A stretch of 64,000 bases of DNA from Cohaesibacter gelatinilyticus (GCF_900215605.1 NZ_OBEL01000009.1:1-64000), one strand, 5' to 3'; positions 35,544-46,455 are shown, numbered from the stretch's first letter. Notes: generated by a model not told the origin, from the sequence alone. Numbers and translations are program-made.

Positions 35544-36755
35544 ATGATGACGCTTAAAGCCTCCTCCCTCGGCTTCACGAAATTGGCCGGCAAGATTGTC
35601 CTTCCCGCACTGTTGTTGGCAGGTATCGCGAGTACGAGCTCCGCGACCGCTGCTCCAAAAGTTGTTGCCACCATTGCCCCAGTTCATTCCATCACTCAAG
35701 CCATTCTTGGTGATGTGGGCAAAGCGGACATGCTGGTGCCTCAAAATGCATCCCCGCACAGTACAGATTTCCGCCCATCACAGGCAAAAGCCCTGCAGGA
35801 AGCGGATTTGGTCGTCTGGGTAGGTCCCGATATCGAGACATTTCTGATCGACCCTCTCAAAACACTCGCTGGCAAGGCCCATGTTTTGGAGTTGATGGAT
35901 GCAAAAGACATCATACGTCTGCCATTGCGCTCTGGAGGCGATTGGGAAAAGCATAATCACGATCATGATGAACATGATGATCATGACCATGATAAAGATG
36001 CCAAGCACGATGATCATGACGACCATAAGGACCATGATCACGACAAAGATGCCAAGCACGATGATCATGACGACCATAAGGACCATGATCATGACAAAGA
36101 GGCCAAGCACGATGATCATGACGACCATAAGGACCATGATCACGACAAAGAGGCCAAGCACGATGATCATGACGACCACAAGGATCATGATCACGACAAA
36201 GAAGCCAAGCAGGATGATCACGGCCATGACGAAGGTGGCATGGACAACCATATCTGGCTGGACCCACAAAACGGTATCGCCATGGCCAATGCCATTGCTG
36301 CGGAACTAGTAGAAATTGATCCAGACAATGCCAAGGTCTATGAGCAAAACAAGGATGCATTTGTCAAAAAGCTGAATGCCTTGATCGAGGAAGGCAAGAA
36401 AGAGCTCGCACCATTGTCAAAACGCCCATTCCTTGTCTTCCATGACGCTTATCAATATCTGGAAGCGCGCTTTGATCTGAGTGCAACCGGCTCCATCATG
36501 CTGCAGCCAGGTGTTTCACCCGGTGCTGCCCGTGTGAAAGAAGTGCGCAAGAAACTCACTGATCTGAAAGCGATCTGCCTGTTCACCGAACCACAATTCT
36601 CGGACAAGATCGTCCCGGTTCTGCTGGAAAACACACCGGCCAAGCTCGGCACGCTGGATCCGATTGGTGCGACAGAAAAAGCGGGATCAAATCTCTACAT
36701 CAACCTGATCCGCAACAATATCAAAGCTTTGAAAGATTGCCTTTCAACGACTTGA
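35544..36755 (+). CDS. znuA: Zinc ABC transporter binding protein ZnuA with long His/Asp loop
   Basis: A 403-residue periplasmic zinc-binding protein. A signal peptide ends near residue 37 (SSATAAP). Probable zinc ligands are His 48 (IAPVHSI), His 72 (PHSTDF), a His in NHIWLDP and an Asp near the C-terminus. Between them residues about 137-232 form a loop extremely rich in His and Asp, built from a 17-residue repeat. Such loops capture zinc and pass it to the main site. A Zur-like box precedes the gene. No znuB or znuC lies beside it, so the ATPase and permease must be elsewhere. Confidence 0.95.
   Translation: MMTLKASSLGFTKLAGKIVLPALLLAGIASTSSATAAPKVVATIAPVHSITQAILGDVGKADMLVPQNASPHSTDFRPSQAKALQEADLVVWVGPDIETFLIDPLKTLAGKAHVLELMDAKDIIRLPLRSGGDWEKHNHDHDEHDDHDHDKDAKHDDHDDHKDHDHDKDAKHDDHDDHKDHDHDKEAKHDDHDDHKDHDHDKEAKHDDHDDHKDHDHDKEAKQDDHGHDEGGMDNHIWLDPQNGIAMANAIAAELVEIDPDNAKVYEQNKDAFVKKLNALIEEGKKELAPLSKRPFLVFHDAYQYLEARFDLSATGSIMLQPGVSPGAARVKEVRKKLTDLKAICLFTEPQFSDKIVPVLLENTPAKLGTLDPIGATEKAGSNLYINLIRNNIKALKDCLSTT
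36001..36225 (+). repeat. 51-bp tandem repeat in the znuA metal-binding loop
   Basis: Four complete 51-base units begin at 36001, 36052, 36103 and 36154, each starting CCAAGCACGATGATCATG, with a partial copy after 36205 and a degenerate copy before. They encode 17-residue units such as KHDDHDDHKDHDHDKEA. Differences are single bases, mostly silent. Confidence 0.95.
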
Positions 36756-36830
36756 ACTCCCGTACTCGGTCATTGAACGGCAAGGAAAAGGGGCGGTTTA
36801 TCCGCCTCTTTTTCGTGACCAGGATCAACA

Positions 36831-37679
36831 CTATTCCGATCCATGTAGAAATGCCGGACCATGCCCCAGAATATTGGGATCAATCTCGCCAATGGCCTCT
36901 TCATCCTTGCCATCATAATTCAGATTGAGCAACAGATAGCGCATCATGTTCAGGCGCGCCCGGCGTTTGTCATTGGCCCGCAAGATGGTCCATGGACTAT
37001 GGGATGTGTGCGTATGCTTAAGCATCAGATTACGGGCATCAGTATAAGCGCCCCACTTATCTAGCGCCTTGATATCAATAGGCGATAGTTTCCAATGTTT
37101 CAGGCGACTGTGGCGGCGATCATGAAAACGCTTGAGCTGCATTTCCTGCCCGATATTGAGCCAGAACTTGAACAGCTTGGTCCCACTGTCCAAGATCATA
37201 TCTTCGAAGCGTGGGGCATCTTTCAGAAATTTTTCAGTCTGCTCCGGAGTACAAAAGCCCATGACAGGCTCAACGCCTGCCCGGTTGTACCAGGAACGAT
37301 CAAACAGGACGATCTCGCCTTGGGTCGGCAATTGCTTGGCATAGCGCTGGAAATACCATTGGCCGCGTTCCACGTCACTTGGCTTGGACAATGCCACCAC
37401 CCGTACATGGCGTGGATTGGTATATTGGGTCAGCGCCTTGATTGAGCCGCCCTTACCTGCTGCATCCCGGCCTTCAAAGACAATGACAATACGTTCATCC
37501 TTGGCACGCACCCACTCCTGTACCTTGACCATCTCGATTTGCAGCTGCTCCAGCTCTTCTTCATAGCGAGAGCGCTTGAGCTTCTTGTCATACGGATAGC
37601 CACCGCTATTCATCATCCGCTCTTCAAGTTTCTGCGGAAAGTCCGAATCATTGAGATCGAACTGATCAAGCACGGTCAT
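36831..37679 (-). CDS. ppk2: Polyphosphate kinase 2 (PPK2)
   Basis: A 282-residue enzyme moving phosphate between polyphosphate and nucleotides. Walker A is GRDAAGKGG (about residues 70-78), Walker B/lid residues are in LFDRSWYNRAG, and KHWKLSPIDIKALDKWG is the family's lid segment. The single-domain length fits class I PPK2. I chose the ATG at 37679 because AGAGG lies six bases upstream; the frame extends to 37712. It is convergent with znuA and divergent from the MscS gene. Confidence 0.94.
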   Translation of the reverse strand: MTVLDQFDLNDSDFPQKLEERMMNSGGYPYDKKLKRSRYEEELEQLQIEMVKVQEWVRAKDERIVIVFEGRDAAGKGGSIKALTQYTNPRHVRVVALSKPSDVERGQWYFQRYAKQLPTQGEIVLFDRSWYNRAGVEPVMGFCTPEQTEKFLKDAPRFEDMILDSGTKLFKFWLNIGQEMQLKRFHDRRHSRLKHWKLSPIDIKALDKWGAYTDARNLMLKHTHTSHSPWTILRANDKRRARLNMMRYLLLNLNYDGKDEEAIGEIDPNILGHGPAFLHGSE

Positions 37680-37868
37680 ATCACTGCCTCTTTTCTCAAT
37701 CATGTATCGCACAATGCCAACTTACGCACGAACCGAGCGAATGGGAAGTACTGGATGAATATGTAAGACAATTGAATATCGTCCCTGCTCCCCCTAAGCT
37801 GTTCCAATGATTTGGTTTCAATCACGCAATGCTCTGTCAATGTATTTGGCGGACACCAACAGGCTGAT

Positions 37869-40538
37869 ATGAATTACGTTCCTGCTACTTTTATGTCCCG
37901 ATCCCGCATGTCCCTCCTTCGATTGTGCCTGCTGACTGTGCTCAGTGTTGCCACATTGCCTGGCTTGGGGAGCACTCCGACGCTGGCACAAAGTGCATCG
38001 CAGTCAACGAGTGAAGCCAGCAATCAGCAGACTGCCAGAATCTCTGATCTAACCAAGCGTTTGGACAAGGTCGAGAAATCTTTGGGACTTAAGCATATAA
38101 GTGCTGAAGGATTGAATGATCTTCAGGACGAGATTGCAGACATCAAGGCCAAAGCCAGTCAACTGGAGGCCAATCTGGCTCCTCAAGCGGCCGAGGCCAA
38201 GGCCCGTCTGGATGCATTGACCCCGGTTGAAGAGAAAGCCAAAACAGATCCGAAAGCAGATGCAAAAGAGCCCGGAAAACCAGAAGAAACATTACCAACG
38301 CAAGAAAGTGGCGGCGGCGCACCTGCAGCACAAAGCGATACCACACAAGAAGAAAAACAGCTTCAAACTCAACGTGACGATTTGGGCAAGATTTACGCCA
38401 ATCTGCAAAGCCAGTTGACGCTGATACGTGCCAGTATCGTGCGGGCAGATCTTTTGCAAAATCGCATCACGCTTTCATTGCAAGATCGCTTTACCAGCGA
38501 ACTGCTGGAACGCAGCGGAACCATTCTGAACCCCATTCTCTGGGCACGCGGTTTGTCCGGTATAGGCACCTTGTGGGATAACACATTCTTACTATCCTCC
38601 GATTGGATGTCCTACTTGTCCAACAAGGCCGAAGATAGAATCTGGGAGGTCTTTGGCATGATCTTCCTGGTGGCACTCCTGATTATTGGCCCCTTACGAT
38701 ATCTGCTCTTTTCGGGCATCGCACGTCTGGCAAGACTGGAACATCCAACCCCGTTGCAACGCTCCAGTCATGCGCTCTGGTCAATCTTCGTCTATACGTT
38801 CGTGCCTTTTGCCATTCTTGTGGGTGGAACCATCATTCTCGAGAATGCATCTCTGCTACCCTTCCGAATTGAGCAGATTATCGAACTTTTATTGGCTGTT
38901 GTCTTCATCAGTGCCCTTTCCTATGGCACTCTACGCGCCTTGCTCGCTCCTCAAAAGCCGACCTATCGACTGGTAAACTATCGCACTCCCAGAGCCACCA
39001 AATTGTTTGGCATCGGTCTGCTCCTGATCACGACCTATGCGATCCAAGCTACCGTGAGCGCCTTTGGTGAAGTCCTGATCGGTCGTTTGGAAACCACCAT
39101 CATGATCCGAGGAGCCTCTTCCATCATCTCGGCAATTCTCATCTGGATTGCCTTGAAGCTGGTCGTGGGTGCCGCAGCCAGATCGGATACCCCCCAAACA
39201 TCAAATGAGCAGGATTATCAAAATCCAAGTTTTGCCCTTCCTACATTTTTGCTCTGGTTGCGACCATTGGTCTGGTTAAGCTGTATCGTTATTATAGCAG
39301 CGCCAATTCTGGGCTATGTCTCGCTTGGTTTCTTTCTATCCGAGCAGTTGTTGCGAATTTTCCTGACCCTCGGCCTTTTGGGCATTCTGACCGGTTTCAT
39401 CGATAATTTCCTTCTTGAGAATATTGATCCCAATACCGACAAAGTGCGCAAACTGGCTACCTCCATGGGTCTGAAAGCCAAAACTCTTGGCCAGATCAGC
39501 GTACTCTTCAATGGTGTGCTCCGCATTCTTCTTTACTGTGCCACCGCTTTGTTGATCTTTGCACCATGGGGGCTGCGTTCGACCGACTTTTTCACCGCGA
39601 TCAAGACGGGTGCGCTTCAGTTGCAATTTGGAGATTTGCAAATTTCACCAGTCGGCATTCTTGGTTCAATTCTGGTCTTCATCATTGCGCTGGTTCTTGT
39701 AAAAGGCGTTCAGCGCTGGATGGAAAGACGACTGCTTCCTAGCACCAATCTGGACACAGGCCTCAAAAACTCCATCCAGACCAGCGTAGGATATGTCGGC
39801 TTCATTATTGCGGTGATGTTAGCCTTCTCCTATCTGGGGATTGATCTGTCCAATCTGGCGCTGGTTGCAGGTGCTCTATCCGTGGGTATCGGTTTTGGCC
39901 TGCAAAGCATCGTCAACAATTTCGTCTCCGGCCTTATCCTGCTCGTCGAACGCCCGATCAAGACAGGTGACTGGGTCGTTGTAGGGGCGGATCAGGGCTA
40001 TGTGAAAAAAATCTCCGTTCGCGCCACCAAGATCGAAACTTTCGACCGAGCGACGGTGATTGTGCCTAATTCGGACCTCATCTCCAACAGGGTCATGAAT
40101 TGGATGCATAATGGCTCCATGGGCCGCATCATCATTCCTGTTGGCGTCTCCTACGATGCCGATCCAGAGCAAGTACGAGAGATCCTTCTCAAGATTGCAG
40201 AAGAGTCCGAGCATATAGCAAGCTACCCATCGCCAACCGTCTATTTCATGGACTTTGGTGCCTCATCACTGGATTTTCAATTGCGTTGCTATATCCAGAA
40301 TATCGACAACAGCCTATCCGCCAAAAGTGCTTTGCGCTTCGCCATTTTCAAAGCCCTGAAAGAGGCGAATATTGAAATCCCCTTCCCACAGCAGGATATT
40401 CATGTGCGTTCCATCTCCGCGGAAGATGATGATTTGGAAATCATCCAGCCAAAGCGCCCAACAAAAGCCGCAAAAACCAAACATGAGATGACCTCGGATG
40501 AGGCCGATCTTGAGGGGGATGCAGATGGTTCCTATTAA
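37869..40538 (+). CDS. MscS-family mechanosensitive channel with DUF3772 domain
   Basis: An 889-residue large MscS-type channel. A signal peptide (residues about 9-40) is followed by a coiled-coil, charged periplasmic region (about 45-190) belonging to the DUF3772 class. About eight or more transmembrane helices follow from residue 250 on. The pore-lining helix and beta domain are recognisable in LALVAGALSVGIGFGLQSIV and GDWVVVGADQGYVKKISVRAT near residue 700. The C-terminal tail is charged. Such channels release solutes on osmotic downshock. Start at 37869 is favoured by AGG upstream; 37893 is an alternative. The 3' end overlaps the next gene by 14 bases. Confidence 0.92.
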   Translation: MNYVPATFMSRSRMSLLRLCLLTVLSVATLPGLGSTPTLAQSASQSTSEASNQQTARISDLTKRLDKVEKSLGLKHISAEGLNDLQDEIADIKAKASQLEANLAPQAAEAKARLDALTPVEEKAKTDPKADAKEPGKPEETLPTQESGGGAPAAQSDTTQEEKQLQTQRDDLGKIYANLQSQLTLIRASIVRADLLQNRITLSLQDRFTSELLERSGTILNPILWARGLSGIGTLWDNTFLLSSDWMSYLSNKAEDRIWEVFGMIFLVALLIIGPLRYLLFSGIARLARLEHPTPLQRSSHALWSIFVYTFVPFAILVGGTIILENASLLPFRIEQIIELLLAVVFISALSYGTLRALLAPQKPTYRLVNYRTPRATKLFGIGLLLITTYAIQATVSAFGEVLIGRLETTIMIRGASSIISAILIWIALKLVVGAAARSDTPQTSNEQDYQNPSFALPTFLLWLRPLVWLSCIVIIAAPILGYVSLGFFLSEQLLRIFLTLGLLGILTGFIDNFLLENIDPNTDKVRKLATSMGLKAKTLGQISVLFNGVLRILLYCATALLIFAPWGLRSTDFFTAIKTGALQLQFGDLQISPVGILGSILVFIIALVLVKGVQRWMERRLLPSTNLDTGLKNSIQTSVGYVGFIIAVMLAFSYLGIDLSNLALVAGALSVGIGFGLQSIVNNFVSGLILLVERPIKTGDWVVVGADQGYVKKISVRATKIETFDRATVIVPNSDLISNRVMNWMHNGSMGRIIIPVGVSYDADPEQVREILLKIAEESEHIASYPSPTVYFMDFGASSLDFQLRCYIQNIDNSLSAKSALRFAIFKALKEANIEIPFPQQDIHVRSISAEDDDLEIIQPKRPTKAAKTKHEMTSDEADLEGDADGSY

Positions 40539-41136
40539 ATCCCGATCAAACGTGAAAAAAACAGCATTCGCCTGCACGTTGTTTCTGTCCGTAATCACGC
40601 TGTCAGGCTGCCTTTCCTCCAGTCAACCCGAGCAACCAGCCTTCTATCAACGGCTTGATCAATCCTACAAACCGGTTGATCAGCAGGCAGCTCTGTCTCT
40701 GATCAACACCTACCGACAAGGCAAAGGGTTGAAGCCGTTACAGCTGGACCCGCGCCTCACCGCAGCAGCACAAGAGCAAGCCGATGGCATGGCCGAGGCT
40801 GGACAGGTGCGCCATAGCCTGAAGAAGACCCAAACCCTGCCAAAGCGTCTTGCACGCGCCAATTATGCTTATGCCTACACGGCAGAGAATATCTCCGCAG
40901 GCTATTGGACTCTGGCAGAAGCTTTTTCCGGTTGGCGGGATTCCAAACGACATAATAAAAACATGCTCAATGAAAATGTGACCCATATGGGCATCGCAAC
41001 TCGCTACAACCCAAATGTGAAATACAAGGTTTATTGGGCGCTGGTATTAGCCGCCGAGCAAGCAGCACCACTCCCAAGACCGAAGAACCAGGCCCAACCA
41101 AGCACTGAGTTCGTCAAGTTGTTGGGTCAACCATAA
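40525..41136 (+). CDS. CAP-domain (SCP-like) lipoprotein
   Basis: A 203-residue exported protein. The lipobox ITLSGC marks a lipid-anchored Cys near residue 30. A CAP domain covers about residues 60-180: LINTYRQGKGLKPLQLDPRL begins it, followed by a HS-like RHSL, AENIS and a GWRDSKRHNKNML segment with the conserved His. Bacterial CAP proteins have unknown roles. I chose the ATG at 40525, with AGGGGG about six bases upstream. It overlaps the MscS stop, so the two are translationally coupled. Confidence 0.9.
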   Translation: MVPIKSRSNVKKTAFACTLFLSVITLSGCLSSSQPEQPAFYQRLDQSYKPVDQQAALSLINTYRQGKGLKPLQLDPRLTAAAQEQADGMAEAGQVRHSLKKTQTLPKRLARANYAYAYTAENISAGYWTLAEAFSGWRDSKRHNKNMLNENVTHMGIATRYNPNVKYKVYWALVLAAEQAAPLPRPKNQAQPSTEFVKLLGQP

Positions 41137-41238
41137 CCCCACATTTGGTCGCATATCCGCCTTTTCTCTTGTTGGTATTCAAAGACCTGCTAATGTTGCA
41201 TCGCAACATCTATCGCAAAGACAACGAGGACGGGCGGA

Positions 41239-42864
41239 ATGCTTACCCCGGCAGACAATTATCCTGATCTCTACAGGAATTTCGAGTGGAAGATCCCCGA
41301 ATTCTATAATATCGGGCATGATGTCTGTGACAAATGGGCCGAACAGGATCCCAACCGCATCGCGCTGTATCACCGTCTGGATGATGGCTCCCTCACACCC
41401 ATCAGCTATGGCAGCTTGCGCGAACAATCCAATCAACTCGCCAATTGCCTTCAACGCGCTGGGTTGAAGCCAGAAGACCGCGTCGCTCTGTTGCTCCCTC
41501 AATGTCCGCAAACGCTGATCGCCCATATCGCTCTCTATAAGCTTGGTGCAATTGCTGTTCCCATCGCCATGCTGTTTGGCGAGGATGCACTTGATTATCG
41601 CTTGCGTGACAGTGGCGCGAAAATGATCATCACTGCCCATGATCAGCTAAATCGTGTCAACCGCCTGCGAGGCCGCCTGCCGGAGTTGACGCATTGCCTA
41701 AGCATCGATGAGGGCAGTCAAGATGCAGATCTGGTTTGGCAACAGGATGTCGTGAACCAGCCAACCGGTTTTGACCTTCACCAAAGCCGCCCCGATGACC
41801 CCGCCCTGATGATTTACACATCTGGCACCACTGGCCGCGCCAAAGGTGCTTTACATGGCCATAGAGTGCTTTTGGGACACCTGCCCGGTGTTCAGATGCC
41901 TCATAATTTTCTGCCACAAGAAGACGATCTCTTCTGGACGCCATCTGATTGGGCCTGGGCTGGCGGCCTTCTGAATTGTCTGTTGCCATGCCTGCATTTT
42001 GGTGTGCCTGTCATTGCCTATAAATTTCCCAAATTCGATGCAGAGGCGGCTTTTGCACTGATGGACGAATTGAAGATCCGCAATACCTATATGCCGCCGA
42101 CCGCAATTCGCATGCTCAAGCAAGTCAGGAATCCAAGCGCTCGTTACAATCTGGTTCTGCGCTCCTTTGGCTCGGGTGGCGAAAGCCTCGGCAAAGAAGT
42201 GTTGCAATGGGCTCAGAAGGAACTGGGCATCACCATCAACGAATCCTACGGCCAAACAGAGTGTAATCTGATGTTGGGATCCTGTGCCGAAATCGGTGTT
42301 TCCCGCCCTGGTGCCATCGGCAAACAGATTCCCGGTCACCGTGTCGCAATCATTGATGATAAAGGCCAGGAGCTTCCGGCTAATAGCCTTGGCAATATCG
42401 CCGTTCATCGACCCAACCCCGTCATGTTCCTTCGTTATTGGAACAATGACAAAGCCACACAGGAGAAATTCATCGACGATTGGCTGCTCACAGGGGATCA
42501 AGGCTATCAGGATGAGGATGGTTATATTTTTTTTGTGGGCCGTGATGATGATGTCATCAACTCCGCCGGTTATCGGATCGGCCCGGGAGAGATTGAAGAT
42601 TGCCTCACCAGCCATCCCGCAGTAGCTCTTTGCGCTGTTGTCGGCAAGGCCGATCCTGAACGGACCCAGATCGTCAAGGCCTATATCGTTCTTCAGGAAG
42701 ATGAAAAACCAAGTGAGACACTCACCAAAGACATCCAGCACTTTGTTAAAACGCGTCTCGCAGCACATGAATATCCGCGCGAAATCAGTTATCTCAGGGA
42801 ATTGCCAATGACAACAACAGGCAAGATCATTCGTCGCAAGCTCAAGGAAGATCCCAGAGCGTGA
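41239..42864 (+). CDS. AMP-forming acyl-CoA synthetase
   Basis: A 541-residue enzyme that activates a carboxylic acid with ATP and CoA. Motifs are YTSGTTGRAKGA (phosphate loop) near residue 193, SYGQTECN near 336, GDQGYQDEDGYIFFVGRDDD and a C-terminal lysine in MTTTGKIIRRKLK. The general layout resembles medium-chain ACSM-type enzymes, but the substrate is unknown. It has no obvious operon partner; the next gene is convergent. Confidence 0.93.
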   Translation: MLTPADNYPDLYRNFEWKIPEFYNIGHDVCDKWAEQDPNRIALYHRLDDGSLTPISYGSLREQSNQLANCLQRAGLKPEDRVALLLPQCPQTLIAHIALYKLGAIAVPIAMLFGEDALDYRLRDSGAKMIITAHDQLNRVNRLRGRLPELTHCLSIDEGSQDADLVWQQDVVNQPTGFDLHQSRPDDPALMIYTSGTTGRAKGALHGHRVLLGHLPGVQMPHNFLPQEDDLFWTPSDWAWAGGLLNCLLPCLHFGVPVIAYKFPKFDAEAAFALMDELKIRNTYMPPTAIRMLKQVRNPSARYNLVLRSFGSGGESLGKEVLQWAQKELGITINESYGQTECNLMLGSCAEIGVSRPGAIGKQIPGHRVAIIDDKGQELPANSLGNIAVHRPNPVMFLRYWNNDKATQEKFIDDWLLTGDQGYQDEDGYIFFVGRDDDVINSAGYRIGPGEIEDCLTSHPAVALCAVVGKADPERTQIVKAYIVLQEDEKPSETLTKDIQHFVKTRLAAHEYPREISYLRELPMTTTGKIIRRKLKEDPRA

Positions 42865-42874
42865 CATCTGGAAC

Positions 42875-43954
42875 CTAGCGTTTCAGGAGTGTCTTGGCCC
42901 GCGCTTTCAATTGATCGTGCCCTTCATAATAAAGCTTTGCCAGCTTGACCGAACGCAAACCCGATGCTTTCAGTGGGATGAGCAGATTGGAAATCGTTCT
43001 GCGCCCTGCCCAGAGATGATCGATCATTGGATGATTAGCGGTTGCCAGACTATCGATATAGTCGATGGATGGGTCCTCTATTGCCTGTCGACTGACGTGC
43101 AGCATGATCTGTACGCCGACAGAAGATTTCGCAAATGCGGGATCTGAGGCAATCTTCCAGCTGAATAGTCCCGATCCAGCTCGGAGCGATATCAGACCTG
43201 CTACAGCCTTGCCATCAACACTTAGCCAGTCTATCCGAGCTTTGCCATCCTTGGCCATGGCCGGCAGACATGCGCGAGCAAAGTCCGCTGTTTGAGGATC
43301 ACAAATCAGAGCGGAACCACGTTCTCCCTTCCACCCCAGCGCTTCAAGTTTCAGAAATATTTCCAAAGCATGCGCAAAGTCATCCCCCGTCCCTGCATGA
43401 CAAAACTGTATTGATCCCAGATCATTCAACCGACGTAACTGCCGACCATATTCCTTCTTCTTCTTGGAACGAAGTACCAGCCCTTGCGCCCCACCATTCC
43501 CATCAATAGCTGTTCCATCTGAAGCTCGTTCAATGATACAGATCGCTCGTTCATGAACACGCAATCGCTCGAAAGCATTCAAACCTCGCTCATTCAGCCA
43601 TTGCTCGATCCAGTCGGTGAAGGGAGCATTGTCAGGAAAGAAAGGCCAGACAAGCAGACTTGCATTGCTTTGGTCGGCAAGTTGATTCAGAAGAGTGCAA
43701 AATTCATCATAGTAGTTACGGACATCCAGCCCTTTCGCCGCACAAGCAAGGAGACCACCCAAAGGGGCATATTCATGAGCCCAGACCCGCACCATTTGCC
43801 CCCCCAGCAAATAGACCGGACGTAAGTCTTCATATACGAGCTCAACTTCCCCTGTCCGTAGCTGGTTCAACAAACCCTGACCGCTAAGTTTTAATCCATG
43901 TCTAACAAAGTCAGGATGTAAAAATGGACTATATCCAAGATTGGTTGTAGGCAC
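42875..43954 (-). CDS. BioF2/CelD-like GNAT acyltransferase
   Basis: A 359-residue protein with a BioF2-type acetyltransferase domain over about residues 155-310, where SKKKKEYGRQLRRL, LEALGWKGERGSALIC and WLSVDGKAVAGLISLRAGS are typical. Members modify cell-envelope polymers or cell-wall peptides, but this one's substrate is not known. It ends ten bases from the acyl-CoA synthetase stop (convergent) and stands alone on its strand. Confidence 0.8.
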   Translation of the reverse strand: MPTTNLGYSPFLHPDFVRHGLKLSGQGLLNQLRTGEVELVYEDLRPVYLLGGQMVRVWAHEYAPLGGLLACAAKGLDVRNYYDEFCTLLNQLADQSNASLLVWPFFPDNAPFTDWIEQWLNERGLNAFERLRVHERAICIIERASDGTAIDGNGGAQGLVLRSKKKKEYGRQLRRLNDLGSIQFCHAGTGDDFAHALEIFLKLEALGWKGERGSALICDPQTADFARACLPAMAKDGKARIDWLSVDGKAVAGLISLRAGSGLFSWKIASDPAFAKSSVGVQIMLHVSRQAIEDPSIDYIDSLATANHPMIDHLWAGRRTISNLLIPLKASGLRSVKLAKLYYEGHDQLKARAKTLLKR

Positions 43955-44232
43955 GTATGGCTTCCTTCACTCTAGTCACATCAGCAAATCTAGTGCCTCA
44001 ACCTTAATGTTCAGCAAATAGACAAGATATGTACTTATAACTTACTAACCAAAATTCACAATCTGACAGTGAAAACTCAAGAAATACAATCAAATATAAA
44101 TGAAAATCTAACCAATAATACTTATTTTAGTCAATTTGTGTCAAAACGGTAACATCATATTAACCCCGACAGCCAAGGCTGATTAGGAAATGAGCCCCAT
44201 GCACAAAACCAGCTAAAGCAAGGACCAGTGGC

Positions 44233-46368
44233 ATGTTCAAGTCAATGAAAGATATTCGCCTCGCCATCAAACTACCTGTCGTGATATCGGCGATAACCTT
44301 GACCATGGCACTCTCGTTAGGAATCTATAACTATGTTTCCACCCAGACCATGGTATCTGAACTCACGACCGAGCGTATGCAAGGTGCAGCAGCCATTCGA
44401 AGCGAGGCGATCAAATCCTATCTGAAATCCATTGATCAGGACTTGATGATTACCGCAAATAGCCCCTTTGTAAAACAGGCGACGCTGGACTTCACCCGGA
44501 CATGGGAGCAGCTGGGTGATGAAGCCGAAACGACACTGCAAAAAGCCTATATTCATGAAAACCCGCATCCTACCGGCAGCAAGGACAAGTTGATGCAAGG
44601 TGGGGAGCGGAGCTATGACTTCGTCCATGTGCAATATCATCCATGGTTTCAGACCATGCTCACGACCCGTGGCTATTACGATATTTTCCTGTTCGACATG
44701 GATGGGAATCTGATTTATTCCGTCTTCAAGGAAGCGGATTATGCTACCAATCTGGTAAAGGGTAAATGGAGCGATACTGATCTTGGAAGTATCTTTCAGC
44801 AAGCTAAGGATAAAGCTGAAGGAGAGATTGCTTTTCTTGATTTCCGCCCCTATGCACCAAGCAATGATGCCCCTGCCAGCTTCATTGCAACACCAGTCTT
44901 TGAAGAAGGCAAAAAGGTTGGTGTGCTCGCCTTCCAGATGCCAATCGATGCAATCAATTCGATCATGTCCGCTGACGCCAAACTTGGAGAGACCGGTGAG
45001 ACCTTGCTGGTTGGCTCAGATAGCCTGATGCGGAACGATTCCTCCTTTACCAAGGACCAGAATGATATTCTCACTGCAAAAATTGAACCAGTCAAAACAT
45101 CCGACACCGGCGCAACTGGTATTTTGCAAGGCTATCGCAATGACAAATTCTTGTCTGTCAGCCAAGGTTTCAGCTTCCATAACACACCTTATGAAGTGAT
45201 TGCCATCCAGGCATTGAATGAGATCAATGCGCCACTCATTGGCCAGCGCAATGCAACCATCCTGATCACCTCGCTGATCCTGTTGGGAGCCATTATTGCT
45301 GCTATATTCTTCTCCAGAACGATCGCCAATCCGATCAAGCTCTTGGTAGAGCGGGCCCGTGAACTGGCAAATGGCAACACACAAATTTCCTTCGAAGGAC
45401 TAGATCGCAAGGATGAGATCGGTTCCATCGCCAGTGCCATTGGTGCATTCCGAAACAATGTGGAAGAGCAGAACAAACTGGCACAGGAAAGTGAAGAAGC
45501 GACCCGTGTACAAATGGCCCGCCAGCAGCAGATTGATGGCCTGATTGATGGCTTCAAGAATGAAGTATCAAGCCGGCTGGGCAATCTCTCAGAAAATGCA
45601 ACTTCCATGAATAATGTTGCATCAAACCTGTCCGATCAAGCGCGTCAGACATCGTCTCTGTCGACCAATGTGTCAGCTTCTTCTGAAGAGGCCTCCACCA
45701 ATGTGCATACTGTCGCCGCAGCGGCAGAAGAGCTATCAGCTTCCATCGAGGAAATCAGCTCCCAGATTGCGCAAACCAACAATATTGTGGCACAGGCATC
45801 TCAAACCACCGAAATCACCAACGCCAAGGTGATGGAACTGACAGATGCATCACAGAAAATCGGATCGGTCATTTCTCTTATCCAAGACATTGCCGAGCAA
45901 ACCAATCTGCTGGCTCTGAACGCCACCATTGAGGCGGCTCGTGCTGGTGAAATGGGCAAAGGCTTTGCCGTTGTTGCATCCGAAGTTAAGGAACTTGCTA
46001 CCCAAACCTCCAAAGCCACAGAGGAAATCTCACAACAGATCTCGGGCATTCAAACTTCCACCGGTGAGGCCGCTGAAAACATTCAAGGCATTACGCAAGT
46101 GATGGAGGAAGTGCAGAACTTCACCTCTGCCATTGCAGAAGCGGTAGAACAGCAAGGTGCTGCGACCATTGAGATCAGTCAGAATGTTCAGCAGGCTGCC
46201 ATTGGCACCCAGTCGGTCACCGAGAATATTCTGGGCGTAAACAATGCCATTGAGGAAACATCACAATCGGCTGATACTGCGCTGGAATCATCACAAAATG
46301 TCACCACAGAGACCGATCAGTTGCGCAGCGCCATCAATGACTTCCTGACCAGGGTAGCAGCGGCCTAG
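44233..46368 (+). CDS. Methyl-accepting chemotaxis protein, membrane type with Cache sensor
   Basis: A 711-residue chemoreceptor. Transmembrane helix 1 is near residues 12-32. A long periplasmic sensor (about 33-340; [19 protein letters not shown] is the Cache signature) follows, then transmembrane helix 2 near 341-362. A HAMP region is at about 363-415 and the signalling domain covers 430-705, with the tip [20 protein letters not shown] near 555. It is a single-gene unit that ends at a bidirectional terminator. The ligand is unknown. Confidence 0.95.
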   Translation: MFKSMKDIRLAIKLPVVISAITLTMALSLGIYNYVSTQTMVSELTTERMQGAAAIRSEAIKSYLKSIDQDLMITANSPFVKQATLDFTRTWEQLGDEAETTLQKAYIHENPHPTGSKDKLMQGGERSYDFVHVQYHPWFQTMLTTRGYYDIFLFDMDGNLIYSVFKEADYATNLVKGKWSDTDLGSIFQQAKDKAEGEIAFLDFRPYAPSNDAPASFIATPVFEEGKKVGVLAFQMPIDAINSIMSADAKLGETGETLLVGSDSLMRNDSSFTKDQNDILTAKIEPVKTSDTGATGILQGYRNDKFLSVSQGFSFHNTPYEVIAIQALNEINAPLIGQRNATILITSLILLGAIIAAIFFSRTIANPIKLLVERARELANGNTQISFEGLDRKDEIGSIASAIGAFRNNVEEQNKLAQESEEATRVQMARQQQIDGLIDGFKNEVSSRLGNLSENATSMNNVASNLSDQARQTSSLSTNVSASSEEASTNVHTVAAAAEELSASIEEISSQIAQTNNIVAQASQTTEITNAKVMELTDASQKIGSVISLIQDIAEQTNLLALNATIEAARAGEMGKGFAVVASEVKELATQTSKATEEISQQISGIQTSTGEAAENIQGITQVMEEVQNFTSAIAEAVEQQGAATIEISQNVQQAAIGTQSVTENILGVNNAIEETSQSADTALESSQNVTTETDQLRSAINDFLTRVAAA

Positions 46369-46393
46369 TAATTGAATTGAAAGACAGATCAAT

Positions 46394-46431
46394 AAAAATC
46401 CCGGTTTGCATCAGCAAAGCCGGGATTTTTG
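46394..46431. terminator. Bidirectional intrinsic terminator
   Basis: AAAAATCCCGGTTTGC and GCAAAGCCGGGATTTTT form a long stem with one bulge. A and T runs lie on both flanks, so it stops the chemoreceptor from the left and the DUF924 gene from the right. Confidence 0.93.
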
Positions 46432-46455
46432 GTACTCAGAATCGAGGCATCTTTT

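Noticed and set aside
36001-36225. CRISPR-like repeat array
   Set aside because: The 51-base units are directly adjacent without unique spacers and stay in frame within znuA.
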